The notes beneath the pieces were generated by a model, which saw nothing but the letters and a program-made list of their open reading frames with translations, made no database searches and had not been told where the DNA came from. 49,311 nucleotides of DNA from JAAYZQ01 sp034428935 (GTDB lineage: Bacteria; Chloroflexota; Anaerolineae; JAAYZQ01): the NCBI GenBank assembly GCA_034428935.1, contig DAOUHB010000211.1, positions 1 through 49,311 of the forward strand. The letters are read 5' to 3'. The position numbers were made by a program, and so were the translations under genes. Shown in pieces: positions 7,967-17,495 of this stretch. The first letter of the stretch is position 1; each line of letters starts with the position of its first letter.

Positions 7967-9240
7967 GCGGACCCCTGCTGCTGAGCGCAGTCTGGGTTCT
8001 GGCGTTGCTGGGGGCGTTCTGGTATTTACATCGTGCCCCGCCCCCAGCAACGCGTCCGCCCGGGCGGGCGTTGCTGACGGTGGCCGCAGTGGCTCTCGCG
8101 GCTCGCCTGATTCCCAATCTCCTTTTGCCGGTGGGCGCAGGGTACGACATCGAATCGTATTGGATAGTGGGCGGCCTTGTGCTCCAGGGAGAAGAGATCT
8201 ATGACAGTCCAGAAACGGTAGACCGTTATCCCTACCTGCCGTTGCAGATGTATTGGTCGGGCCTCGCCCGGTGGGTTGCCGAAGCAGCCTCGCTTCCGTT
8301 CGTCAAGATCGCACGATTGGCGCCCATCGCGGCCGACGTGGGCATCGCGCTGTTGCTCTTTTTGAGCCTGCGGCGCACTTGCTCGACGGCGGTGGCCCTT
8401 CAAGGCGGGCTGCTATACAGTGTCAATCCAGTTCCCGTCTTGGTCTGTGCTTATCATGGCCAGTTTGATGCCATTCCCGCGCTCTGTATCTTGCTGGCTC
8501 TCTACTTCCTGCGAGCATCGTCTCTGTCGGCTGGTGCCTGGCTCGGGCTGGGCATCCTGGCTAAAAGCTGGCCGGCATTGGCTTTGCCTTCGTTGCTGGT
8601 GGGTGTAGGACGATGGAAGGGAAGGCTGATCCCGTTAGGGGCAGCTGTTGCCGTTCCCTTGGCAGGCATTGCCTTGTATACGAGCCTGTTCGATGCGGAC
8701 CTCACCGTGTTGCTGAGGGAGGCCGTGGGTTACAATCGGGGGATAGCCATCTGGGGCTATACCTATTTCTTTCGCCTACTTTCCGTGCTGAGGACGGATC
8801 TGGCTGCCCCCTTGGCGTGGCTGGTTCAGTATGGACGCTACCTGACTCTGGCCGCCCTGAGTCTGGTCTGGTTGGTTCGGGCGCGGAAAGAGCCACCGGC
8901 AGCCGGGATCTTGACAATTCTGGTTGCTTTCTTTGCTGTGACCCACGCCTTTGCCATCCAGTACCTGATGTGGGTTGTCCCTTTTGCGATCTTGACACAG
9001 CAACACCGGTGGTTGAGGCGATACACGCTGGGGGCGCTTGCCTACATGTTCCTGGCATATTACACGTTGATTCTGGCAAACCACGTAACGCAACTGCTGC
9101 CCTGGCCGCAGGCTGATTGGCTCATTATCATGCCGGCTGGGCTGCCGGCATGGCTGGTCGTAGTGGCATGGGCAACCAGTCGACTTGTAGGCAATGCGCA
9201 AGAGGCACCTCAACAGCGTCCGAGGGCGGGGTTGCTCTGA
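7963..9240 (+). CDS. Polytopic GT-C-type glycosyltransferase (GT87/mannosyltransferase-like)
   Basis: A 425-residue membrane protein with roughly ten membrane segments. The first outer loop has 'GAGYDIESYWIVGG' (Asp-containing, near residue 60) and a later loop has 'AYHGQFDAIPALCILLALYF' with 'GLGILAKSWPAL', features of GT-C transferases such as the GT87 and PIG-M-like families that use polyprenyl-phosphate sugars. TTG 7963 overlaps the preceding TGA (7964-7966), so translation is coupled to the glycosidase gene. A later start cannot be excluded. Sugar and acceptor are unknown. Confidence 0.72.
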   Translation: MSGPLLLSAVWVLALLGAFWYLHRAPPPATRPPGRALLTVAAVALAARLIPNLLLPVGAGYDIESYWIVGGLVLQGEEIYDSPETVDRYPYLPLQMYWSGLARWVAEAASLPFVKIARLAPIAADVGIALLLFLSLRRTCSTAVALQGGLLYSVNPVPVLVCAYHGQFDAIPALCILLALYFLRASSLSAGAWLGLGILAKSWPALALPSLLVGVGRWKGRLIPLGAAVAVPLAGIALYTSLFDADLTVLLREAVGYNRGIAIWGYTYFFRLLSVLRTDLAAPLAWLVQYGRYLTLAALSLVWLVRARKEPPAAGILTILVAFFAVTHAFAIQYLMWVVPFAILTQQHRWLRRYTLGALAYMFLAYYTLILANHVTQLLPWPQADWLIIMPAGLPAWLVVVAWATSRLVGNAQEAPQQRPRAGLL

Positions 9241-9543
9241 ATCAAGAGGGGAAACCAGTAGCCAACAAGGCAGACAAGAGCAAGCCCACGGCATAATCGG
9301 ATTTCTTGGCATCAACCATGCAAAAGCCGCACTGCAGATTTGCGTCCGGCTCCACTTCATGCTACAATCCATGCACTCGAGTTCCTGATAACAGGCAGTG
9401 AGCACTGTCTATCGTAAGCTGCGTGGTGCTTATTCGTTGGCTCGGAAGTGCCGCCAACCTTTGGACACACACGCACATCCGAGTTGAGCACTCGAACTCT
9501 GTGCCTGCGCCAGCTGCGGTCGCTCCCCGTCAAGGAGGCCAGT
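9241..9543 (+). other. 303-bp intergenic region with promoter and leader
   Basis: Contains a predicted promoter (9340-9368) and about 170 nt of leader before the GTG at 9544. A short dyad CAGTG-AG-CACTG sits at 9396-9407 within the leader. I see no gene here. An ATG at 9448 is in frame with the next gene but has no ribosome-binding site. Confidence 0.55.
9340..9368 (+). promoter_or_regulatory. Predicted promoter for the sugar-phosphate transferase gene
   Basis: TTGCGT (9340-9345), 17-bp spacer, TACAAT (9363-9368), with an extended -10 TGC immediately before it. Confidence 0.55.
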
Positions 9544-10950
9544 GTGTTCAAGCGGTTTGATGTTAACTTTGCCGTCTTCTCTATCATTCTAGACACTTTT
9601 GTCGTGGCGTTGTCCCTGGAAGTTGCGGTGATCATGCGCCCCAATCTGCCACCGCTTCCGTTGTTGCAGCCCCTCGACAAGGTCAGCCTGCCGTTATGGC
9701 TGCACTTCTTGGTCCCACTCCTATGGATCGTGGTCTTTTTCCTGAACTCTGTCTATGACCCGCGACGCATATACAAGGCAGCGGAAGAGTTTCAGCGGGT
9801 GACGCTCTTTACGGCGTTTAGCGCCTTGTGCCTGGCCGGGGTGTTGTTCATCTTCTACCGCGATTTCTCCCGTTGGCTCTTTGTTCTGTTCGTGCTGCTG
9901 GCCCTCGTTTTGCTTCTTGGCTGGCGTGTCGTTGCCCGTATCAGCTTTCGGATCAGCAGGCCCGACCCTGCCAAGACCCAGGTGCTGATCGTCGGTGCCG
10001 GATCGGTCGGCCAGCGCGTAGCTCAGATGGTCAAAGAATATGCGTGGACCGGCCTTGATCTCGCCGGATTTCTCGACGACGCTCCCCACAAGTGCCAGGA
10101 AGACAAGCTCATTCTGGGAACCCTGGCTGAGGCTCGGGAGGTGATTCTGGCTCGGGGCATAAAAGAAGTTGTGATCGCCCTGCCTCGTCGGGCGAGCGAG
10201 CGCCTAAATCAACTGGTGAGTGCGCTACACGACCTGCCCGTTCACGTCCGGGTTGTACCCGACTATTTTACCCTGGCGCTCTATCGGGCTGTCGCCGATA
10301 ATTTTGCGGGCATTCCGATGATCGATCTGCGGGCGCCGGCACTAAACGACGTTCAGCGATTGTCCAAGAGGCTGTTTGACCTGATAGTCGGCGGCTTCTT
10401 GACCTTGCTGGCCCTGCCCGTCATGGCACTCGCGGCACTGGCTGTCAAGCTCGACTCTCCAGGGCCCGTTATCTTTTGCCAGAAGAGGGTAGGCGAAAAT
10501 GGCAGACTATTTCTTATTTACAAATTCCGGTCGATGATCCAAGACGCGGAGAAGCTGCAAAACACAGTCAACTGCACGGACGATAAAGGGCGCCTGGTGC
10601 ACAAGAGTTCTCGGGATTCGCGCGTCACGCGGGTGGGGCGCGTGATTCGCCGCTTCAGCATCGACGAGTTGCCTCAACTTTTCAATGTGCTCAAGGGCGA
10701 CATGAGCCTGGTCGGCCCTCGGCCAGAGTTGCCCTGGCTGGTCGAACAATACGAGCCGTGGCAGCGCAAGCGCTTTGCCGTGGCTCCCGGCATCACGGGT
10801 TGGTGGCAGGTCAACGGCCGTAGTGACAAGCCGATGCACCTCAACACCGAAGCTGACCTACGCTACATCCAGAACTATTCATTGCTGCTCGATCTTTGGA
10901 TCTTGTGGCGGACTATCTGGGTGGTTTTGCGCGGAGAAGGCGCCTATTAG
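9544..10950 (+). CDS. Undecaprenyl-phosphate sugar phosphotransferase (WcaJ/WbaP type)
   Basis: A 468-residue initiating transferase that loads the first sugar-1-phosphate of a polysaccharide repeat onto undecaprenyl phosphate at the membrane. The N-terminal half has four to five membrane segments and a nucleotide-binding-like CoA_binding_3 domain ('QVLIVGAGSVGQRVAQMV'). The C-terminal third is the bacterial sugar transferase catalytic domain: 'KRLFDLIVGG', 'CQKRVGENGRLFLIYKFRSM', 'RRFSIDELPQLFNVLKGDMS', 'LVGPRPELPWLV', and 'GITGWWQVNGRS'. GTG 9544 is chosen because AGGAGG lies at 9533-9538 and the protein then begins with the usual cytosolic tail. The ATG at 9448 would add 32 unrelated residues. 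It has its own promoter. Confidence 0.92.
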   Translation: MFKRFDVNFAVFSIILDTFVVALSLEVAVIMRPNLPPLPLLQPLDKVSLPLWLHFLVPLLWIVVFFLNSVYDPRRIYKAAEEFQRVTLFTAFSALCLAGVLFIFYRDFSRWLFVLFVLLALVLLLGWRVVARISFRISRPDPAKTQVLIVGAGSVGQRVAQMVKEYAWTGLDLAGFLDDAPHKCQEDKLILGTLAEAREVILARGIKEVVIALPRRASERLNQLVSALHDLPVHVRVVPDYFTLALYRAVADNFAGIPMIDLRAPALNDVQRLSKRLFDLIVGGFLTLLALPVMALAALAVKLDSPGPVIFCQKRVGENGRLFLIYKFRSMIQDAEKLQNTVNCTDDKGRLVHKSSRDSRVTRVGRVIRRFSIDELPQLFNVLKGDMSLVGPRPELPWLVEQYEPWQRKRFAVAPGITGWWQVNGRSDKPMHLNTEADLRYIQNYSLLLDLWILWRTIWVVLRGEGAY

Positions 10951-11102
10951 CGCCAGTCTGCGCCATGGGCTTTATCCCCCGGTCATTGGAGGTCTATGCC
11001 TCACATGTGGCACTGCTCAAAGGGTGCTGCGGCTCCTGCTGGCCGGGCAGTTGGCGTTCGACTGTGACTGACTCTGCTCCGCAGCCAGGAGAATCAGCCA
11101 CG

Positions 11103-12188
11103 ATGAGACAGGCGGGATACGGATCCAGGCTCGAGCGGCACTTTCGCTGGATCCGGCGAGAGTGGCGGTTACTAACCGGCCTGAGCCTCAGCGTCATTTG
11201 CCTCTATCTGGCCTTGCGGGGCCTATCGCTCCCCGGCCTGAAAGGTGCCCTCCAGACGGCCCGGTTGCAATGGGTGGTCTGGGCGGCCGTCACGACCATC
11301 GCCGGCACCCTATTCAAGACGTTGCGCTGGCAGGCCCTCTTTCTACCGATCCGCGTGCGCCTGGGCCGCACCTGGTCCATCATGTTGATCGGGCAGTTGC
11401 TAAACATTGTCCTGCCCGCCCGAGCCGGCGAGATCGGGCGCATCCTTTACATCGGCGAGGCGGAAAAGGTCGGCCGCACGCAGGCACTGTCCACGGTCGT
11501 GATTGAAAAGATGGTCGACCTGATGATGCTAGCCCTTTGTTACATTCTCGTGGCACTGTGGTTGACAACGGCGCCAGACGGCGTGCAAGACTGGCTACAA
11601 TCAGCCGGCCTGAGCGTGCTGCCCCTGGCCGGGCTGGCGCTGGTGGTGCTGCTTCTCATTGCCTGTGCCGGCCGGCCCACCTGGCACCTCGCACGGCGAG
11701 CCTTCCGGCCTGTGCCGGAGCGCTGGCAAGTGCTAGCCGATGGGGCGGCGGAACAGGCCATTTCGGCCTTTGAGGCCCTCCGGCACTTCCGGGTCATTGC
11801 CCGGACATGGGGTTACTCGCTGATCGTGTGGTTGCTGGCCGCCCTGACTAACCTTCTAATGTTCCGCGCCTTTCAGCTCTCCCTACCAGCCCACGTCGCC
11901 CTGTTGCTCCTGGTGGTGCTCATGACTGGCGTGGCCGTGCCGCCGCTGCCCGGCAACCTAGGCGTCTTTCCCTATTTGTGCCAGTTGGTTCTCTCCCTGT
12001 TCGGCGTCCATCGCGAGACCGGCCTGGTCTTTGGCTTTGCCTTGCAGGCAGCGACCTATCTACCGGTCATGGTGTTGGGCCTGGCGTGCCTCTTACGGGA
12101 AAACGCAGCGTTACGGCGCTCGCCGTCTGCCCGCTACCACAAAGTCCCGACGGCAACGCCATCCGCGAAACATCCGCAGAGAGACTGA
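11103..12188 (+). CDS. LPG_synthase_TM (UPF0104 / AglD-like) membrane protein, copy 2
   Basis: A 361-residue polytopic membrane protein, clearly paralogous to the one at 1904-2944. It shares 'LPARAGEIGRILYIGEAE', 'EKMVDLMMLAL' and the C-terminal 'GVAVPPLPGNLGVFPYL' block. ATG 11103 follows AGGAGA at 11086-11091 and corresponds to the start of the paralogue. The 152 bases upstream contain no obvious promoter, so it may be cotranscribed with the phosphotransferase gene. Role is presumed to be in moving or remodelling lipid-linked sugars or phospholipids; this is family-level inference. It ends 44 bases before the convergent nuoN stop, and I see no clear terminator between them. Confidence 0.85.
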   Translation: MRQAGYGSRLERHFRWIRREWRLLTGLSLSVICLYLALRGLSLPGLKGALQTARLQWVVWAAVTTIAGTLFKTLRWQALFLPIRVRLGRTWSIMLIGQLLNIVLPARAGEIGRILYIGEAEKVGRTQALSTVVIEKMVDLMMLALCYILVALWLTTAPDGVQDWLQSAGLSVLPLAGLALVVLLLIACAGRPTWHLARRAFRPVPERWQVLADGAAEQAISAFEALRHFRVIARTWGYSLIVWLLAALTNLLMFRAFQLSLPAHVALLLLVVLMTGVAVPPLPGNLGVFPYLCQLVLSLFGVHRETGLVFGFALQAATYLPVMVLGLACLLRENAALRRSPSARYHKVPTATPSAKHPQRD

Positions 12189-12232
12189 TCCCACCGACCG
12201 GTATGCCACCCGGCCGCTCCGCCATCGACTGA

Positions 12233-13696
12233 CTACCCTCCCCAGATCGCCGCCGCCGCCAACCGCGCCAGGTCCACCACCGGCCCCGGCCACAGCCCAA
12301 GGACCACCACGGCCACCGCCGCCAGGGCCACGGCGGCCTGCAAGCCTCGCGGCAGGGCGATCCCGGCCGGCGTGGCGGGCACGTGCGCGGGCCAGGCCAT
12401 GGCCGCCACCACCCGCAGGTAGTAGTAGGCCGAGATGACGCTGTTGACCACGCCCACCGCCGCCAGCCAGGCCAGCCCGCCCTCCACGGCGGCGCCAAAG
12501 ACGTAGAGCTTGGCCAGGAAGCCGGCCAGGGGCGGCAGGCCCGCCAGCGAGAGCATGAACAGGGCCATGGCCACGGTGGGCCAGCGCCGGCCGGCGGCAG
12601 CCAGGCCCGCCAGGTCGGCCACCGTCTCCCCCCGGCCGCCGGCGCCCGCGAGGCGCTCGGAGGCCAGGACCAGGCCAAAGGCCCCCACGTTCATGAAGGC
12701 GTACACGAACAGATAGAAGAGCACCCCGCCCATCCCCGCCTCGTTGCCCGCCGCCAGCCCCACCAGGATGTATCCGGCGTGGGCGATGCTCGAATAGGCC
12801 AGCAGGCGCTTGAGGCTGGCCTGGCGCAGGGCCGCCAGGTTGCCCACGGTCATGGTCAGGGCCGCCAGTGCGGCCAGCAGCCAGCTCCACGAGCCGGGCT
12901 GATCGCCAAAGGCAACCAGGACCACGCGGCCCAGGGCGGCAAAGCCCGCCGTCTTGGCCCCCACGCTCATAAAGGCCGTGATGGACGTCGGCGCGCCCTG
13001 GTAGACGTCCGGTGTCCACATCTGAAAGGGCACCAGCGCCACCTTGAAGCCAAAGCCGGCCACCATGAGGCCCAGGCCCACGGCCAGGAGCGCCGGGAAT
13101 GACCCGCCCAGGGCGAGCACGTGGTCTCGCACGCCGGCCAGGGAGGTCGTCCCCGCCTGCCCATAGGTCAGCGCCATGCCATAGAGCAAGAAGCCGCTGG
13201 CAAAGGCCCCCAGCACAAAGTACTTGAGGGCCGCCTCGGCCGACCGCCCGTCGGCGCGGTCCAGGCCCACCAGCACGTAGAGGGCCAGCGACAGGATCTC
13301 GAGCGCCATAAAGATGGTGATGAGGCTGACCGCGGCGGCCATCAGCATCATGCCCGCCGTCGACAGCAGGAGCAGGGCATAGTACTCGCCCCGGGGCAGG
13401 TGCGTGTCCAGGGAAAGGAGGATGGCCAGCGCCGCGGCAGCCAGGAGCACCAGGTTCAGAAAGAGGGCATAGCCGTCGGCGGCAAGCATGCCCTGCAGCG
13501 ACGGGTTGCTGCCATCCCACAGGTAGAAGGACACGCCGGCCGCGGCCACCACCCCCACCAGGGCAAGCCACGCGAGTCGTGCCTTTTGCTCGCCGGCCAG
13601 GACGAGGTCGGCCATCATCACCAGCAGCGCCGTCACCAGCACCACGATCTCGGGCGCGACGATGAGCAGGTCCAGGGACGGGATCTGGATGTCCAT
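12233..13696 (-). CDS. nuoN: NADH-quinone oxidoreductase subunit N
   Basis: A 487-residue antiporter-like membrane subunit of complex I, one of the three proton-channel subunits. Diagnostic stretches are 'FMALEILSLALYVLVG' (conserved Glu of TM5), 'KYFVLGAFASGFLLYG' (conserved Lys of TM7 region), and 'GFKVALVPFQMWTPDVYQGA' with its channel Lys. The ATG at 13696 is chosen over an upstream extension that lies inside nuoM. It starts four bases after the nuoM stop and is the last gene of the nuo operon, converging on the exopolysaccharide genes. Confidence 0.97.
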   Translation of the reverse strand: MDIQIPSLDLLIVAPEIVVLVTALLVMMADLVLAGEQKARLAWLALVGVVAAAGVSFYLWDGSNPSLQGMLAADGYALFLNLVLLAAAALAILLSLDTHLPRGEYYALLLLSTAGMMLMAAAVSLITIFMALEILSLALYVLVGLDRADGRSAEAALKYFVLGAFASGFLLYGMALTYGQAGTTSLAGVRDHVLALGGSFPALLAVGLGLMVAGFGFKVALVPFQMWTPDVYQGAPTSITAFMSVGAKTAGFAALGRVVLVAFGDQPGSWSWLLAALAALTMTVGNLAALRQASLKRLLAYSSIAHAGYILVGLAAGNEAGMGGVLFYLFVYAFMNVGAFGLVLASERLAGAGGRGETVADLAGLAAAGRRWPTVAMALFMLSLAGLPPLAGFLAKLYVFGAAVEGGLAWLAAVGVVNSVISAYYYLRVVAAMAWPAHVPATPAGIALPRGLQAAVALAAVAVVVLGLWPGPVVDLARLAAAAIWGG

Positions 13697-13700
13697 GATC

Positions 13701-15230
13701 TTAATCGCTCCCCCGGTCGACCAGGACGATGCGGTTCTCGTCGGCGTGGACCAGGGTCGCCTCCACGGCCGCATCGCTGGGCTGCAGGATGAGGTTGGGC
13801 ACCAGGCCCACGACGAACATCAGGATGACCAGGGGCAGCAGGAGCGCTGCCTCGCCGCGCCGCAAATCGGGCAGCAGCCGGGTCTCGGGGTGCACCGGCC
13901 CGGCAAAGACCTGGCGGAAGAGGTTGAGCATGAACCAGGCCGCCAGGACGATGCCCAGGGCGGCAAAGGCAGCCGCCGCGGGGCTCACGCGAAAGGTGCC
14001 CACCAGGATGGTAAACTCGCCGGGAAAGCCGCTCAGGCCCGGCAGGCCGATGGAGGCCATGGTGACGATGAGAAAGAGGCTGCCCAGCAGCGGCGTGGTC
14101 CGCCACATGCCGCCGAACTCGGCTGCCAGCCGCGTGCCGCGCCTTTGCTCCAGGAAATAGACGGCCACGAACAGCGCCGTGACGGTCAGCCCGTGGGACA
14201 CGGAGAGCAGCAGGGCGCCCTGCACCCCCTGCTGATTGCCCGCCAGCACCCCGGCGACGATGAGCCCCACGTGGGCCAGGCTGGAATAGGCCACCAGGCG
14301 CACCATGTCGCGCTGTACGAGGGCCAGCAACGAGCCATAGAGGATGCCGGCGATGGCCAGGGCCCAGAACCAGGGCCGCAAGAATGCCAGGGCATCGGGG
14401 AAGAGGGGCAGGCAGAAGCGGATGAGGCCATAGACGCCCATCTTGGACAGGACGCCGGCCAGGAGCAAGGTCACGGGCAGGGGCGCCTCGGCGTAGGTGT
14501 CGGGCAGCCAGGTGTGCAGCGGCCAGACGGGCGCCTTGACGGCAAAGGCCAGGGCAAAGGCCAGAAAGAGCCACATCTGCGCGGCCCAGGTGAGGGGCGT
14601 GCCGCGGAGCGCCGCCAGGTCAAAGGTCAGCGTGCCCGTTGCCTGGTAGTGGAGCATCGCCAGGGCCAGGATGGCGACCAGCATCAGCGCGCTGCCGGCC
14701 ATGGTGTACAGCACAAACTTGTAGGTGGCATAGGTCCGGCGCTCCCCGCCCCACCGGCCGATGAGAAAGTAGGCCGGCACCAGCGTCGCCTCCCAGAAGA
14801 TGTAAAAGAGGACGAGGTCCACGGCGGCAAACACGCCCAGGACACCGGTTTGCAGGGCCAGCAGGAAAAAGAAATAGGGAGCAACTTCCCCCTCGGGCCG
14901 GCCGGCCAGGAACCGCCACGACACGAGGACGGCCACCGGCCCCAGGGCGGCGGTCAGCAGCAGCAGCCACAGGCTGATGCCGTCCAGGCCCACGTGGTAG
15001 GCGATGCCCAGGGTATCGATCCAGGCCAGGTGGTCGACGAGCTGCATCTCTCCACGGCCATAGTCGAAGAAACCCCACAGGGCGAGGGCCAGGGCCAGGT
15101 CGGCCACGGTGACGGCCAGGGCCCAGGCTTGCACCGGGCGCCGCCGGCGCACGAGGAGGGCGACCAACCCGCCGGCCAGGGGCAGCAGGATGGTGACGGA
15201 CAACAAGGGAAAGCCAACCTGGTTGATCAT
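13701..15230 (-). CDS. nuoM: NADH-quinone oxidoreductase subunit M
   Basis: A 509-residue antiporter-like proton-channel subunit of complex I. It has 'FYIFWEATLVPAYFLIGRWG' with the conserved TM5 Glu, 'AFAVKAPVWPLHTWLPDTY' with the channel Lys, and the family motif 'LLLAGVLSKMGVYGLIRF'. The length matches typical NuoM. The start ATG at 15230 overlaps the nuoL stop region by four bases, indicating translational coupling. Confidence 0.97.
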   Translation of the reverse strand: MINQVGFPLLSVTILLPLAGGLVALLVRRRRPVQAWALAVTVADLALALALWGFFDYGRGEMQLVDHLAWIDTLGIAYHVGLDGISLWLLLLTAALGPVAVLVSWRFLAGRPEGEVAPYFFFLLALQTGVLGVFAAVDLVLFYIFWEATLVPAYFLIGRWGGERRTYATYKFVLYTMAGSALMLVAILALAMLHYQATGTLTFDLAALRGTPLTWAAQMWLFLAFALAFAVKAPVWPLHTWLPDTYAEAPLPVTLLLAGVLSKMGVYGLIRFCLPLFPDALAFLRPWFWALAIAGILYGSLLALVQRDMVRLVAYSSLAHVGLIVAGVLAGNQQGVQGALLLSVSHGLTVTALFVAVYFLEQRRGTRLAAEFGGMWRTTPLLGSLFLIVTMASIGLPGLSGFPGEFTILVGTFRVSPAAAAFAALGIVLAAWFMLNLFRQVFAGPVHPETRLLPDLRRGEAALLLPLVILMFVVGLVPNLILQPSDAAVEATLVHADENRIVLVDRGSD

Positions 15231-17164
15231 AGCACGCTCGCCAACAGGAAATAGAGGAGCACCAGGACGACGCCGGCCAGCATGGCCAGGGCATAGTGGC
15301 GCACCAGTCCGCTCTGGAGGCGCCGCAGCCCCTCTCCGGCCAGCCCGGCCAGCCGGGCCAGGCCGTTGACGGCGCCGTCGATGGCCCTGGCCTCCACGAC
15401 CCGGGCCAGGACGTCGCCCAGGGCGCGCAGCGGCCCGACGACCGCCGCCTGGTAGAGGTCATCCACCCGATAGCCGGCCAGGACCAGGTCGTAGAGCCAC
15501 GGGCTGCTCTTCGACCAGCGGGCGGCAAGGCCCGGGCGGCGCACGTACAGCCAATAGGCCAGCGCCAGCCCCGCGAGGGCCGCCACGAGGGAGATGGCCA
15601 TGGGCAGCCAGTCGAAGGCGCCCGGCGCCGGCGCCGGGCCTTCGGCCCCGGCAAAGACGGGGTGCAAGAACGAGTCGACGGCGTTGCCCAGGCCCAGGAG
15701 CCCTTCCGGCAGGCCCAGGAAGCCGCCCACGGCCGCCAGGATGGCCAGCAGGACCATGGGCACGATCATGGTCGGCCCCGCCTCGTGGAGCCCCTTTTCC
15801 GCCTTCCTGTCCAGGCGCGTCGCGCCGCCAAAGGCCACGAACAGCAGCCGGAAGGCGTAAAAGGCCGTCAGGCCGCCGGTGACCGTCGCCAGGAGCCAGA
15901 GGGCCACGTTCCCGCCCTGAAAGGCGGCCACCAGGATCTCGTCCTTGCTCCAGAACCCGGAGAAGGGCGGCAGGGCGGCCAGGGCCAGGACGCCCACCAG
16001 GAAGGTGCCAAAGGTCCAGGGCAGCTTTCGTCGCAGGCCGCCCATCTTGAATATGTCCAGCTCGCCGCCGAGGGCATGCATGACGCTGCCCGCCCCCAGG
16101 AAGAGGAGGGCCTTGAAAAAGGCGTGGGTGGTCAGGTGAAAGAGGCCGGCGGCATAGGCCCCCATCCCGACGCCCAGGAACATGGTGCCCAACTGGCTGA
16201 TGGTCGAGAAGGCCAGCACGCGCTTCAGGTCCTTCTGCACGGCAGCCACCGTGGCGGCGAACAGCCCGGTGATGGTCCCGACCCAGGCGACCCAGGCCAG
16301 GGCCGAGGCCGACGCCTCGAACAGGGTGTGGCAGCGGGCCACCAGGTACACGCCGGCCGTGACCATGGTGGCGGCGTGGATGAGGGCGCTCACGGGGGTG
16401 GGACCCTCCATGGCGTCGGGCAGCCAGACGTGGAGGGGCACCTGTGCCGATTTGGCCACGGCGCCGAGAAAGAGGAGCAGGGCGATGGCCGTGGCCGTGC
16501 CCGGCAGGGCAGCGAGCACCTCGCCCGCGGCGGGCAGCACCTGGCCAAAGGCGAGGCTGCCAAAGGTGGCAAAGATGAGCATGATGCCCAGGGCCAGGCC
16601 CACGTCGCCGACGCGGTTGACCAGGAACGCCTTTTTCGCCGCCGCGGCGGGCGCCTCGCGCTCGAACCAATAGCCGATGAGGAGATAGGAGCACAGCCCC
16701 ACGCCCTCCCAGCCGGCGTACAACGTCAGGAAGCTGTCGCCCAGCACCAGGACCAGCATGGACAGGACAAAGAGGTTGAGCCAGGTGAAATACCGCTTGT
16801 AGTCCACGTCGCCCTGCATGTAGGCCGCCGAGTAGGCGTGGATGAGGGTGCTGACGCCCGTGACCACGAGGGTCATGAGGATGGAAAGCTGGTCGACGAG
16901 CAGGCGCGCCTCCACCCGAAAATCACCGGCGGCGATCCAGGAAAAGAGGGGCACGACGCGCTCCCGCCCGTTGCCCCCCGTGGGGCTCTCGGCCGGCAGG
17001 CCGAGCATCTCGAGCAGGACGAGCACGGCGACGACGAAAGAAGCCGCCACGGCGCCGGTGGCCACGGCCGCCACGACCCGGCGGCCCAGCCACCGGCCCA
17101 GGAGGGCGTTGGCCAGCACCCCGGCCAGCGGGAAGAGGAGAATCAGCCAGGCGTATCCGATCAT
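15227..17164 (-). CDS. nuoL: NADH-quinone oxidoreductase subunit L
   Basis: A 645-residue subunit forming the distal proton channel of complex I, with about 16 membrane segments and a C-terminal lateral helix. Motifs include 'GWEGVGLCSYLLIGYWFER' (conserved Glu) and 'LPDAMEGPTPVSALIHAATM' (channel loop). ATG 17164 is preferred because a purine-rich AAGGGA site lies nine bases upstream and the protein then starts 'MIGYAWLILLFPLAG' as in homologues. A TTG directly after the nuoK stop (17185) would add seven residues. Confidence 0.96.
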   Translation of the reverse strand: MIGYAWLILLFPLAGVLANALLGRWLGRRVVAAVATGAVAASFVVAVLVLLEMLGLPAESPTGGNGRERVVPLFSWIAAGDFRVEARLLVDQLSILMTLVVTGVSTLIHAYSAAYMQGDVDYKRYFTWLNLFVLSMLVLVLGDSFLTLYAGWEGVGLCSYLLIGYWFEREAPAAAAKKAFLVNRVGDVGLALGIMLIFATFGSLAFGQVLPAAGEVLAALPGTATAIALLLFLGAVAKSAQVPLHVWLPDAMEGPTPVSALIHAATMVTAGVYLVARCHTLFEASASALAWVAWVGTITGLFAATVAAVQKDLKRVLAFSTISQLGTMFLGVGMGAYAAGLFHLTTHAFFKALLFLGAGSVMHALGGELDIFKMGGLRRKLPWTFGTFLVGVLALAALPPFSGFWSKDEILVAAFQGGNVALWLLATVTGGLTAFYAFRLLFVAFGGATRLDRKAEKGLHEAGPTMIVPMVLLAILAAVGGFLGLPEGLLGLGNAVDSFLHPVFAGAEGPAPAPGAFDWLPMAISLVAALAGLALAYWLYVRRPGLAARWSKSSPWLYDLVLAGYRVDDLYQAAVVGPLRALGDVLARVVEARAIDGAVNGLARLAGLAGEGLRRLQSGLVRHYALAMLAGVVLVLLYFLLASVL

Positions 17165-17185
17165 GTCTGCCAATCCCTTCCCCAA

Positions 17186-17491
17186 TCAGCCCTTGAGCCC
17201 ATCGTGCTCGTCGACGTCGGCGGTTGCCTTGTGGCGATAAAGGGCGACGACGATGGCCAGCCCCACGGCCACCTCGGCGGCGGCCACGGCCATGACCAGC
17301 AGCACGAAGACCTGCCCCTCCACGTCCTCCAGCACCCGGGAGTAGGTGATGAGGGCCAGGTTGGCGGCGTTGAGCATCATCTCGACGCTCATGAATAGGA
17401 CCAGGGCGTTGCGCCGGATCAGCACGCCGGCAACGCCCACGGCAAACAGGATGGCGCTCAAGATCAGGTAGTAGGACGGCGGGACCATCAT
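17186..17491 (-). CDS. nuoK: NADH-quinone oxidoreductase subunit K
   Basis: A 101-residue, three-helix membrane subunit, the usual NuoK length. It has the conserved acidic residues in 'SVEMMLNAANLALI' (helix 2) and 'AVAAAEVAVGLAIVVALYR' (helix 3) that belong to the proton path next to NuoJ and NuoN. The first of two adjacent ATG codons (17491) is chosen, because GGAGAGG lies a proper distance upstream. It starts four bases beyond the nuoJ stop. Confidence 0.96.
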   Translation of the reverse strand: MMVPPSYYLILSAILFAVGVAGVLIRRNALVLFMSVEMMLNAANLALITYSRVLEDVEGQVFVLLVMAVAAAEVAVGLAIVVALYRHKATADVDEHDGLKG

Positions 17492-17495
17492 TGCT

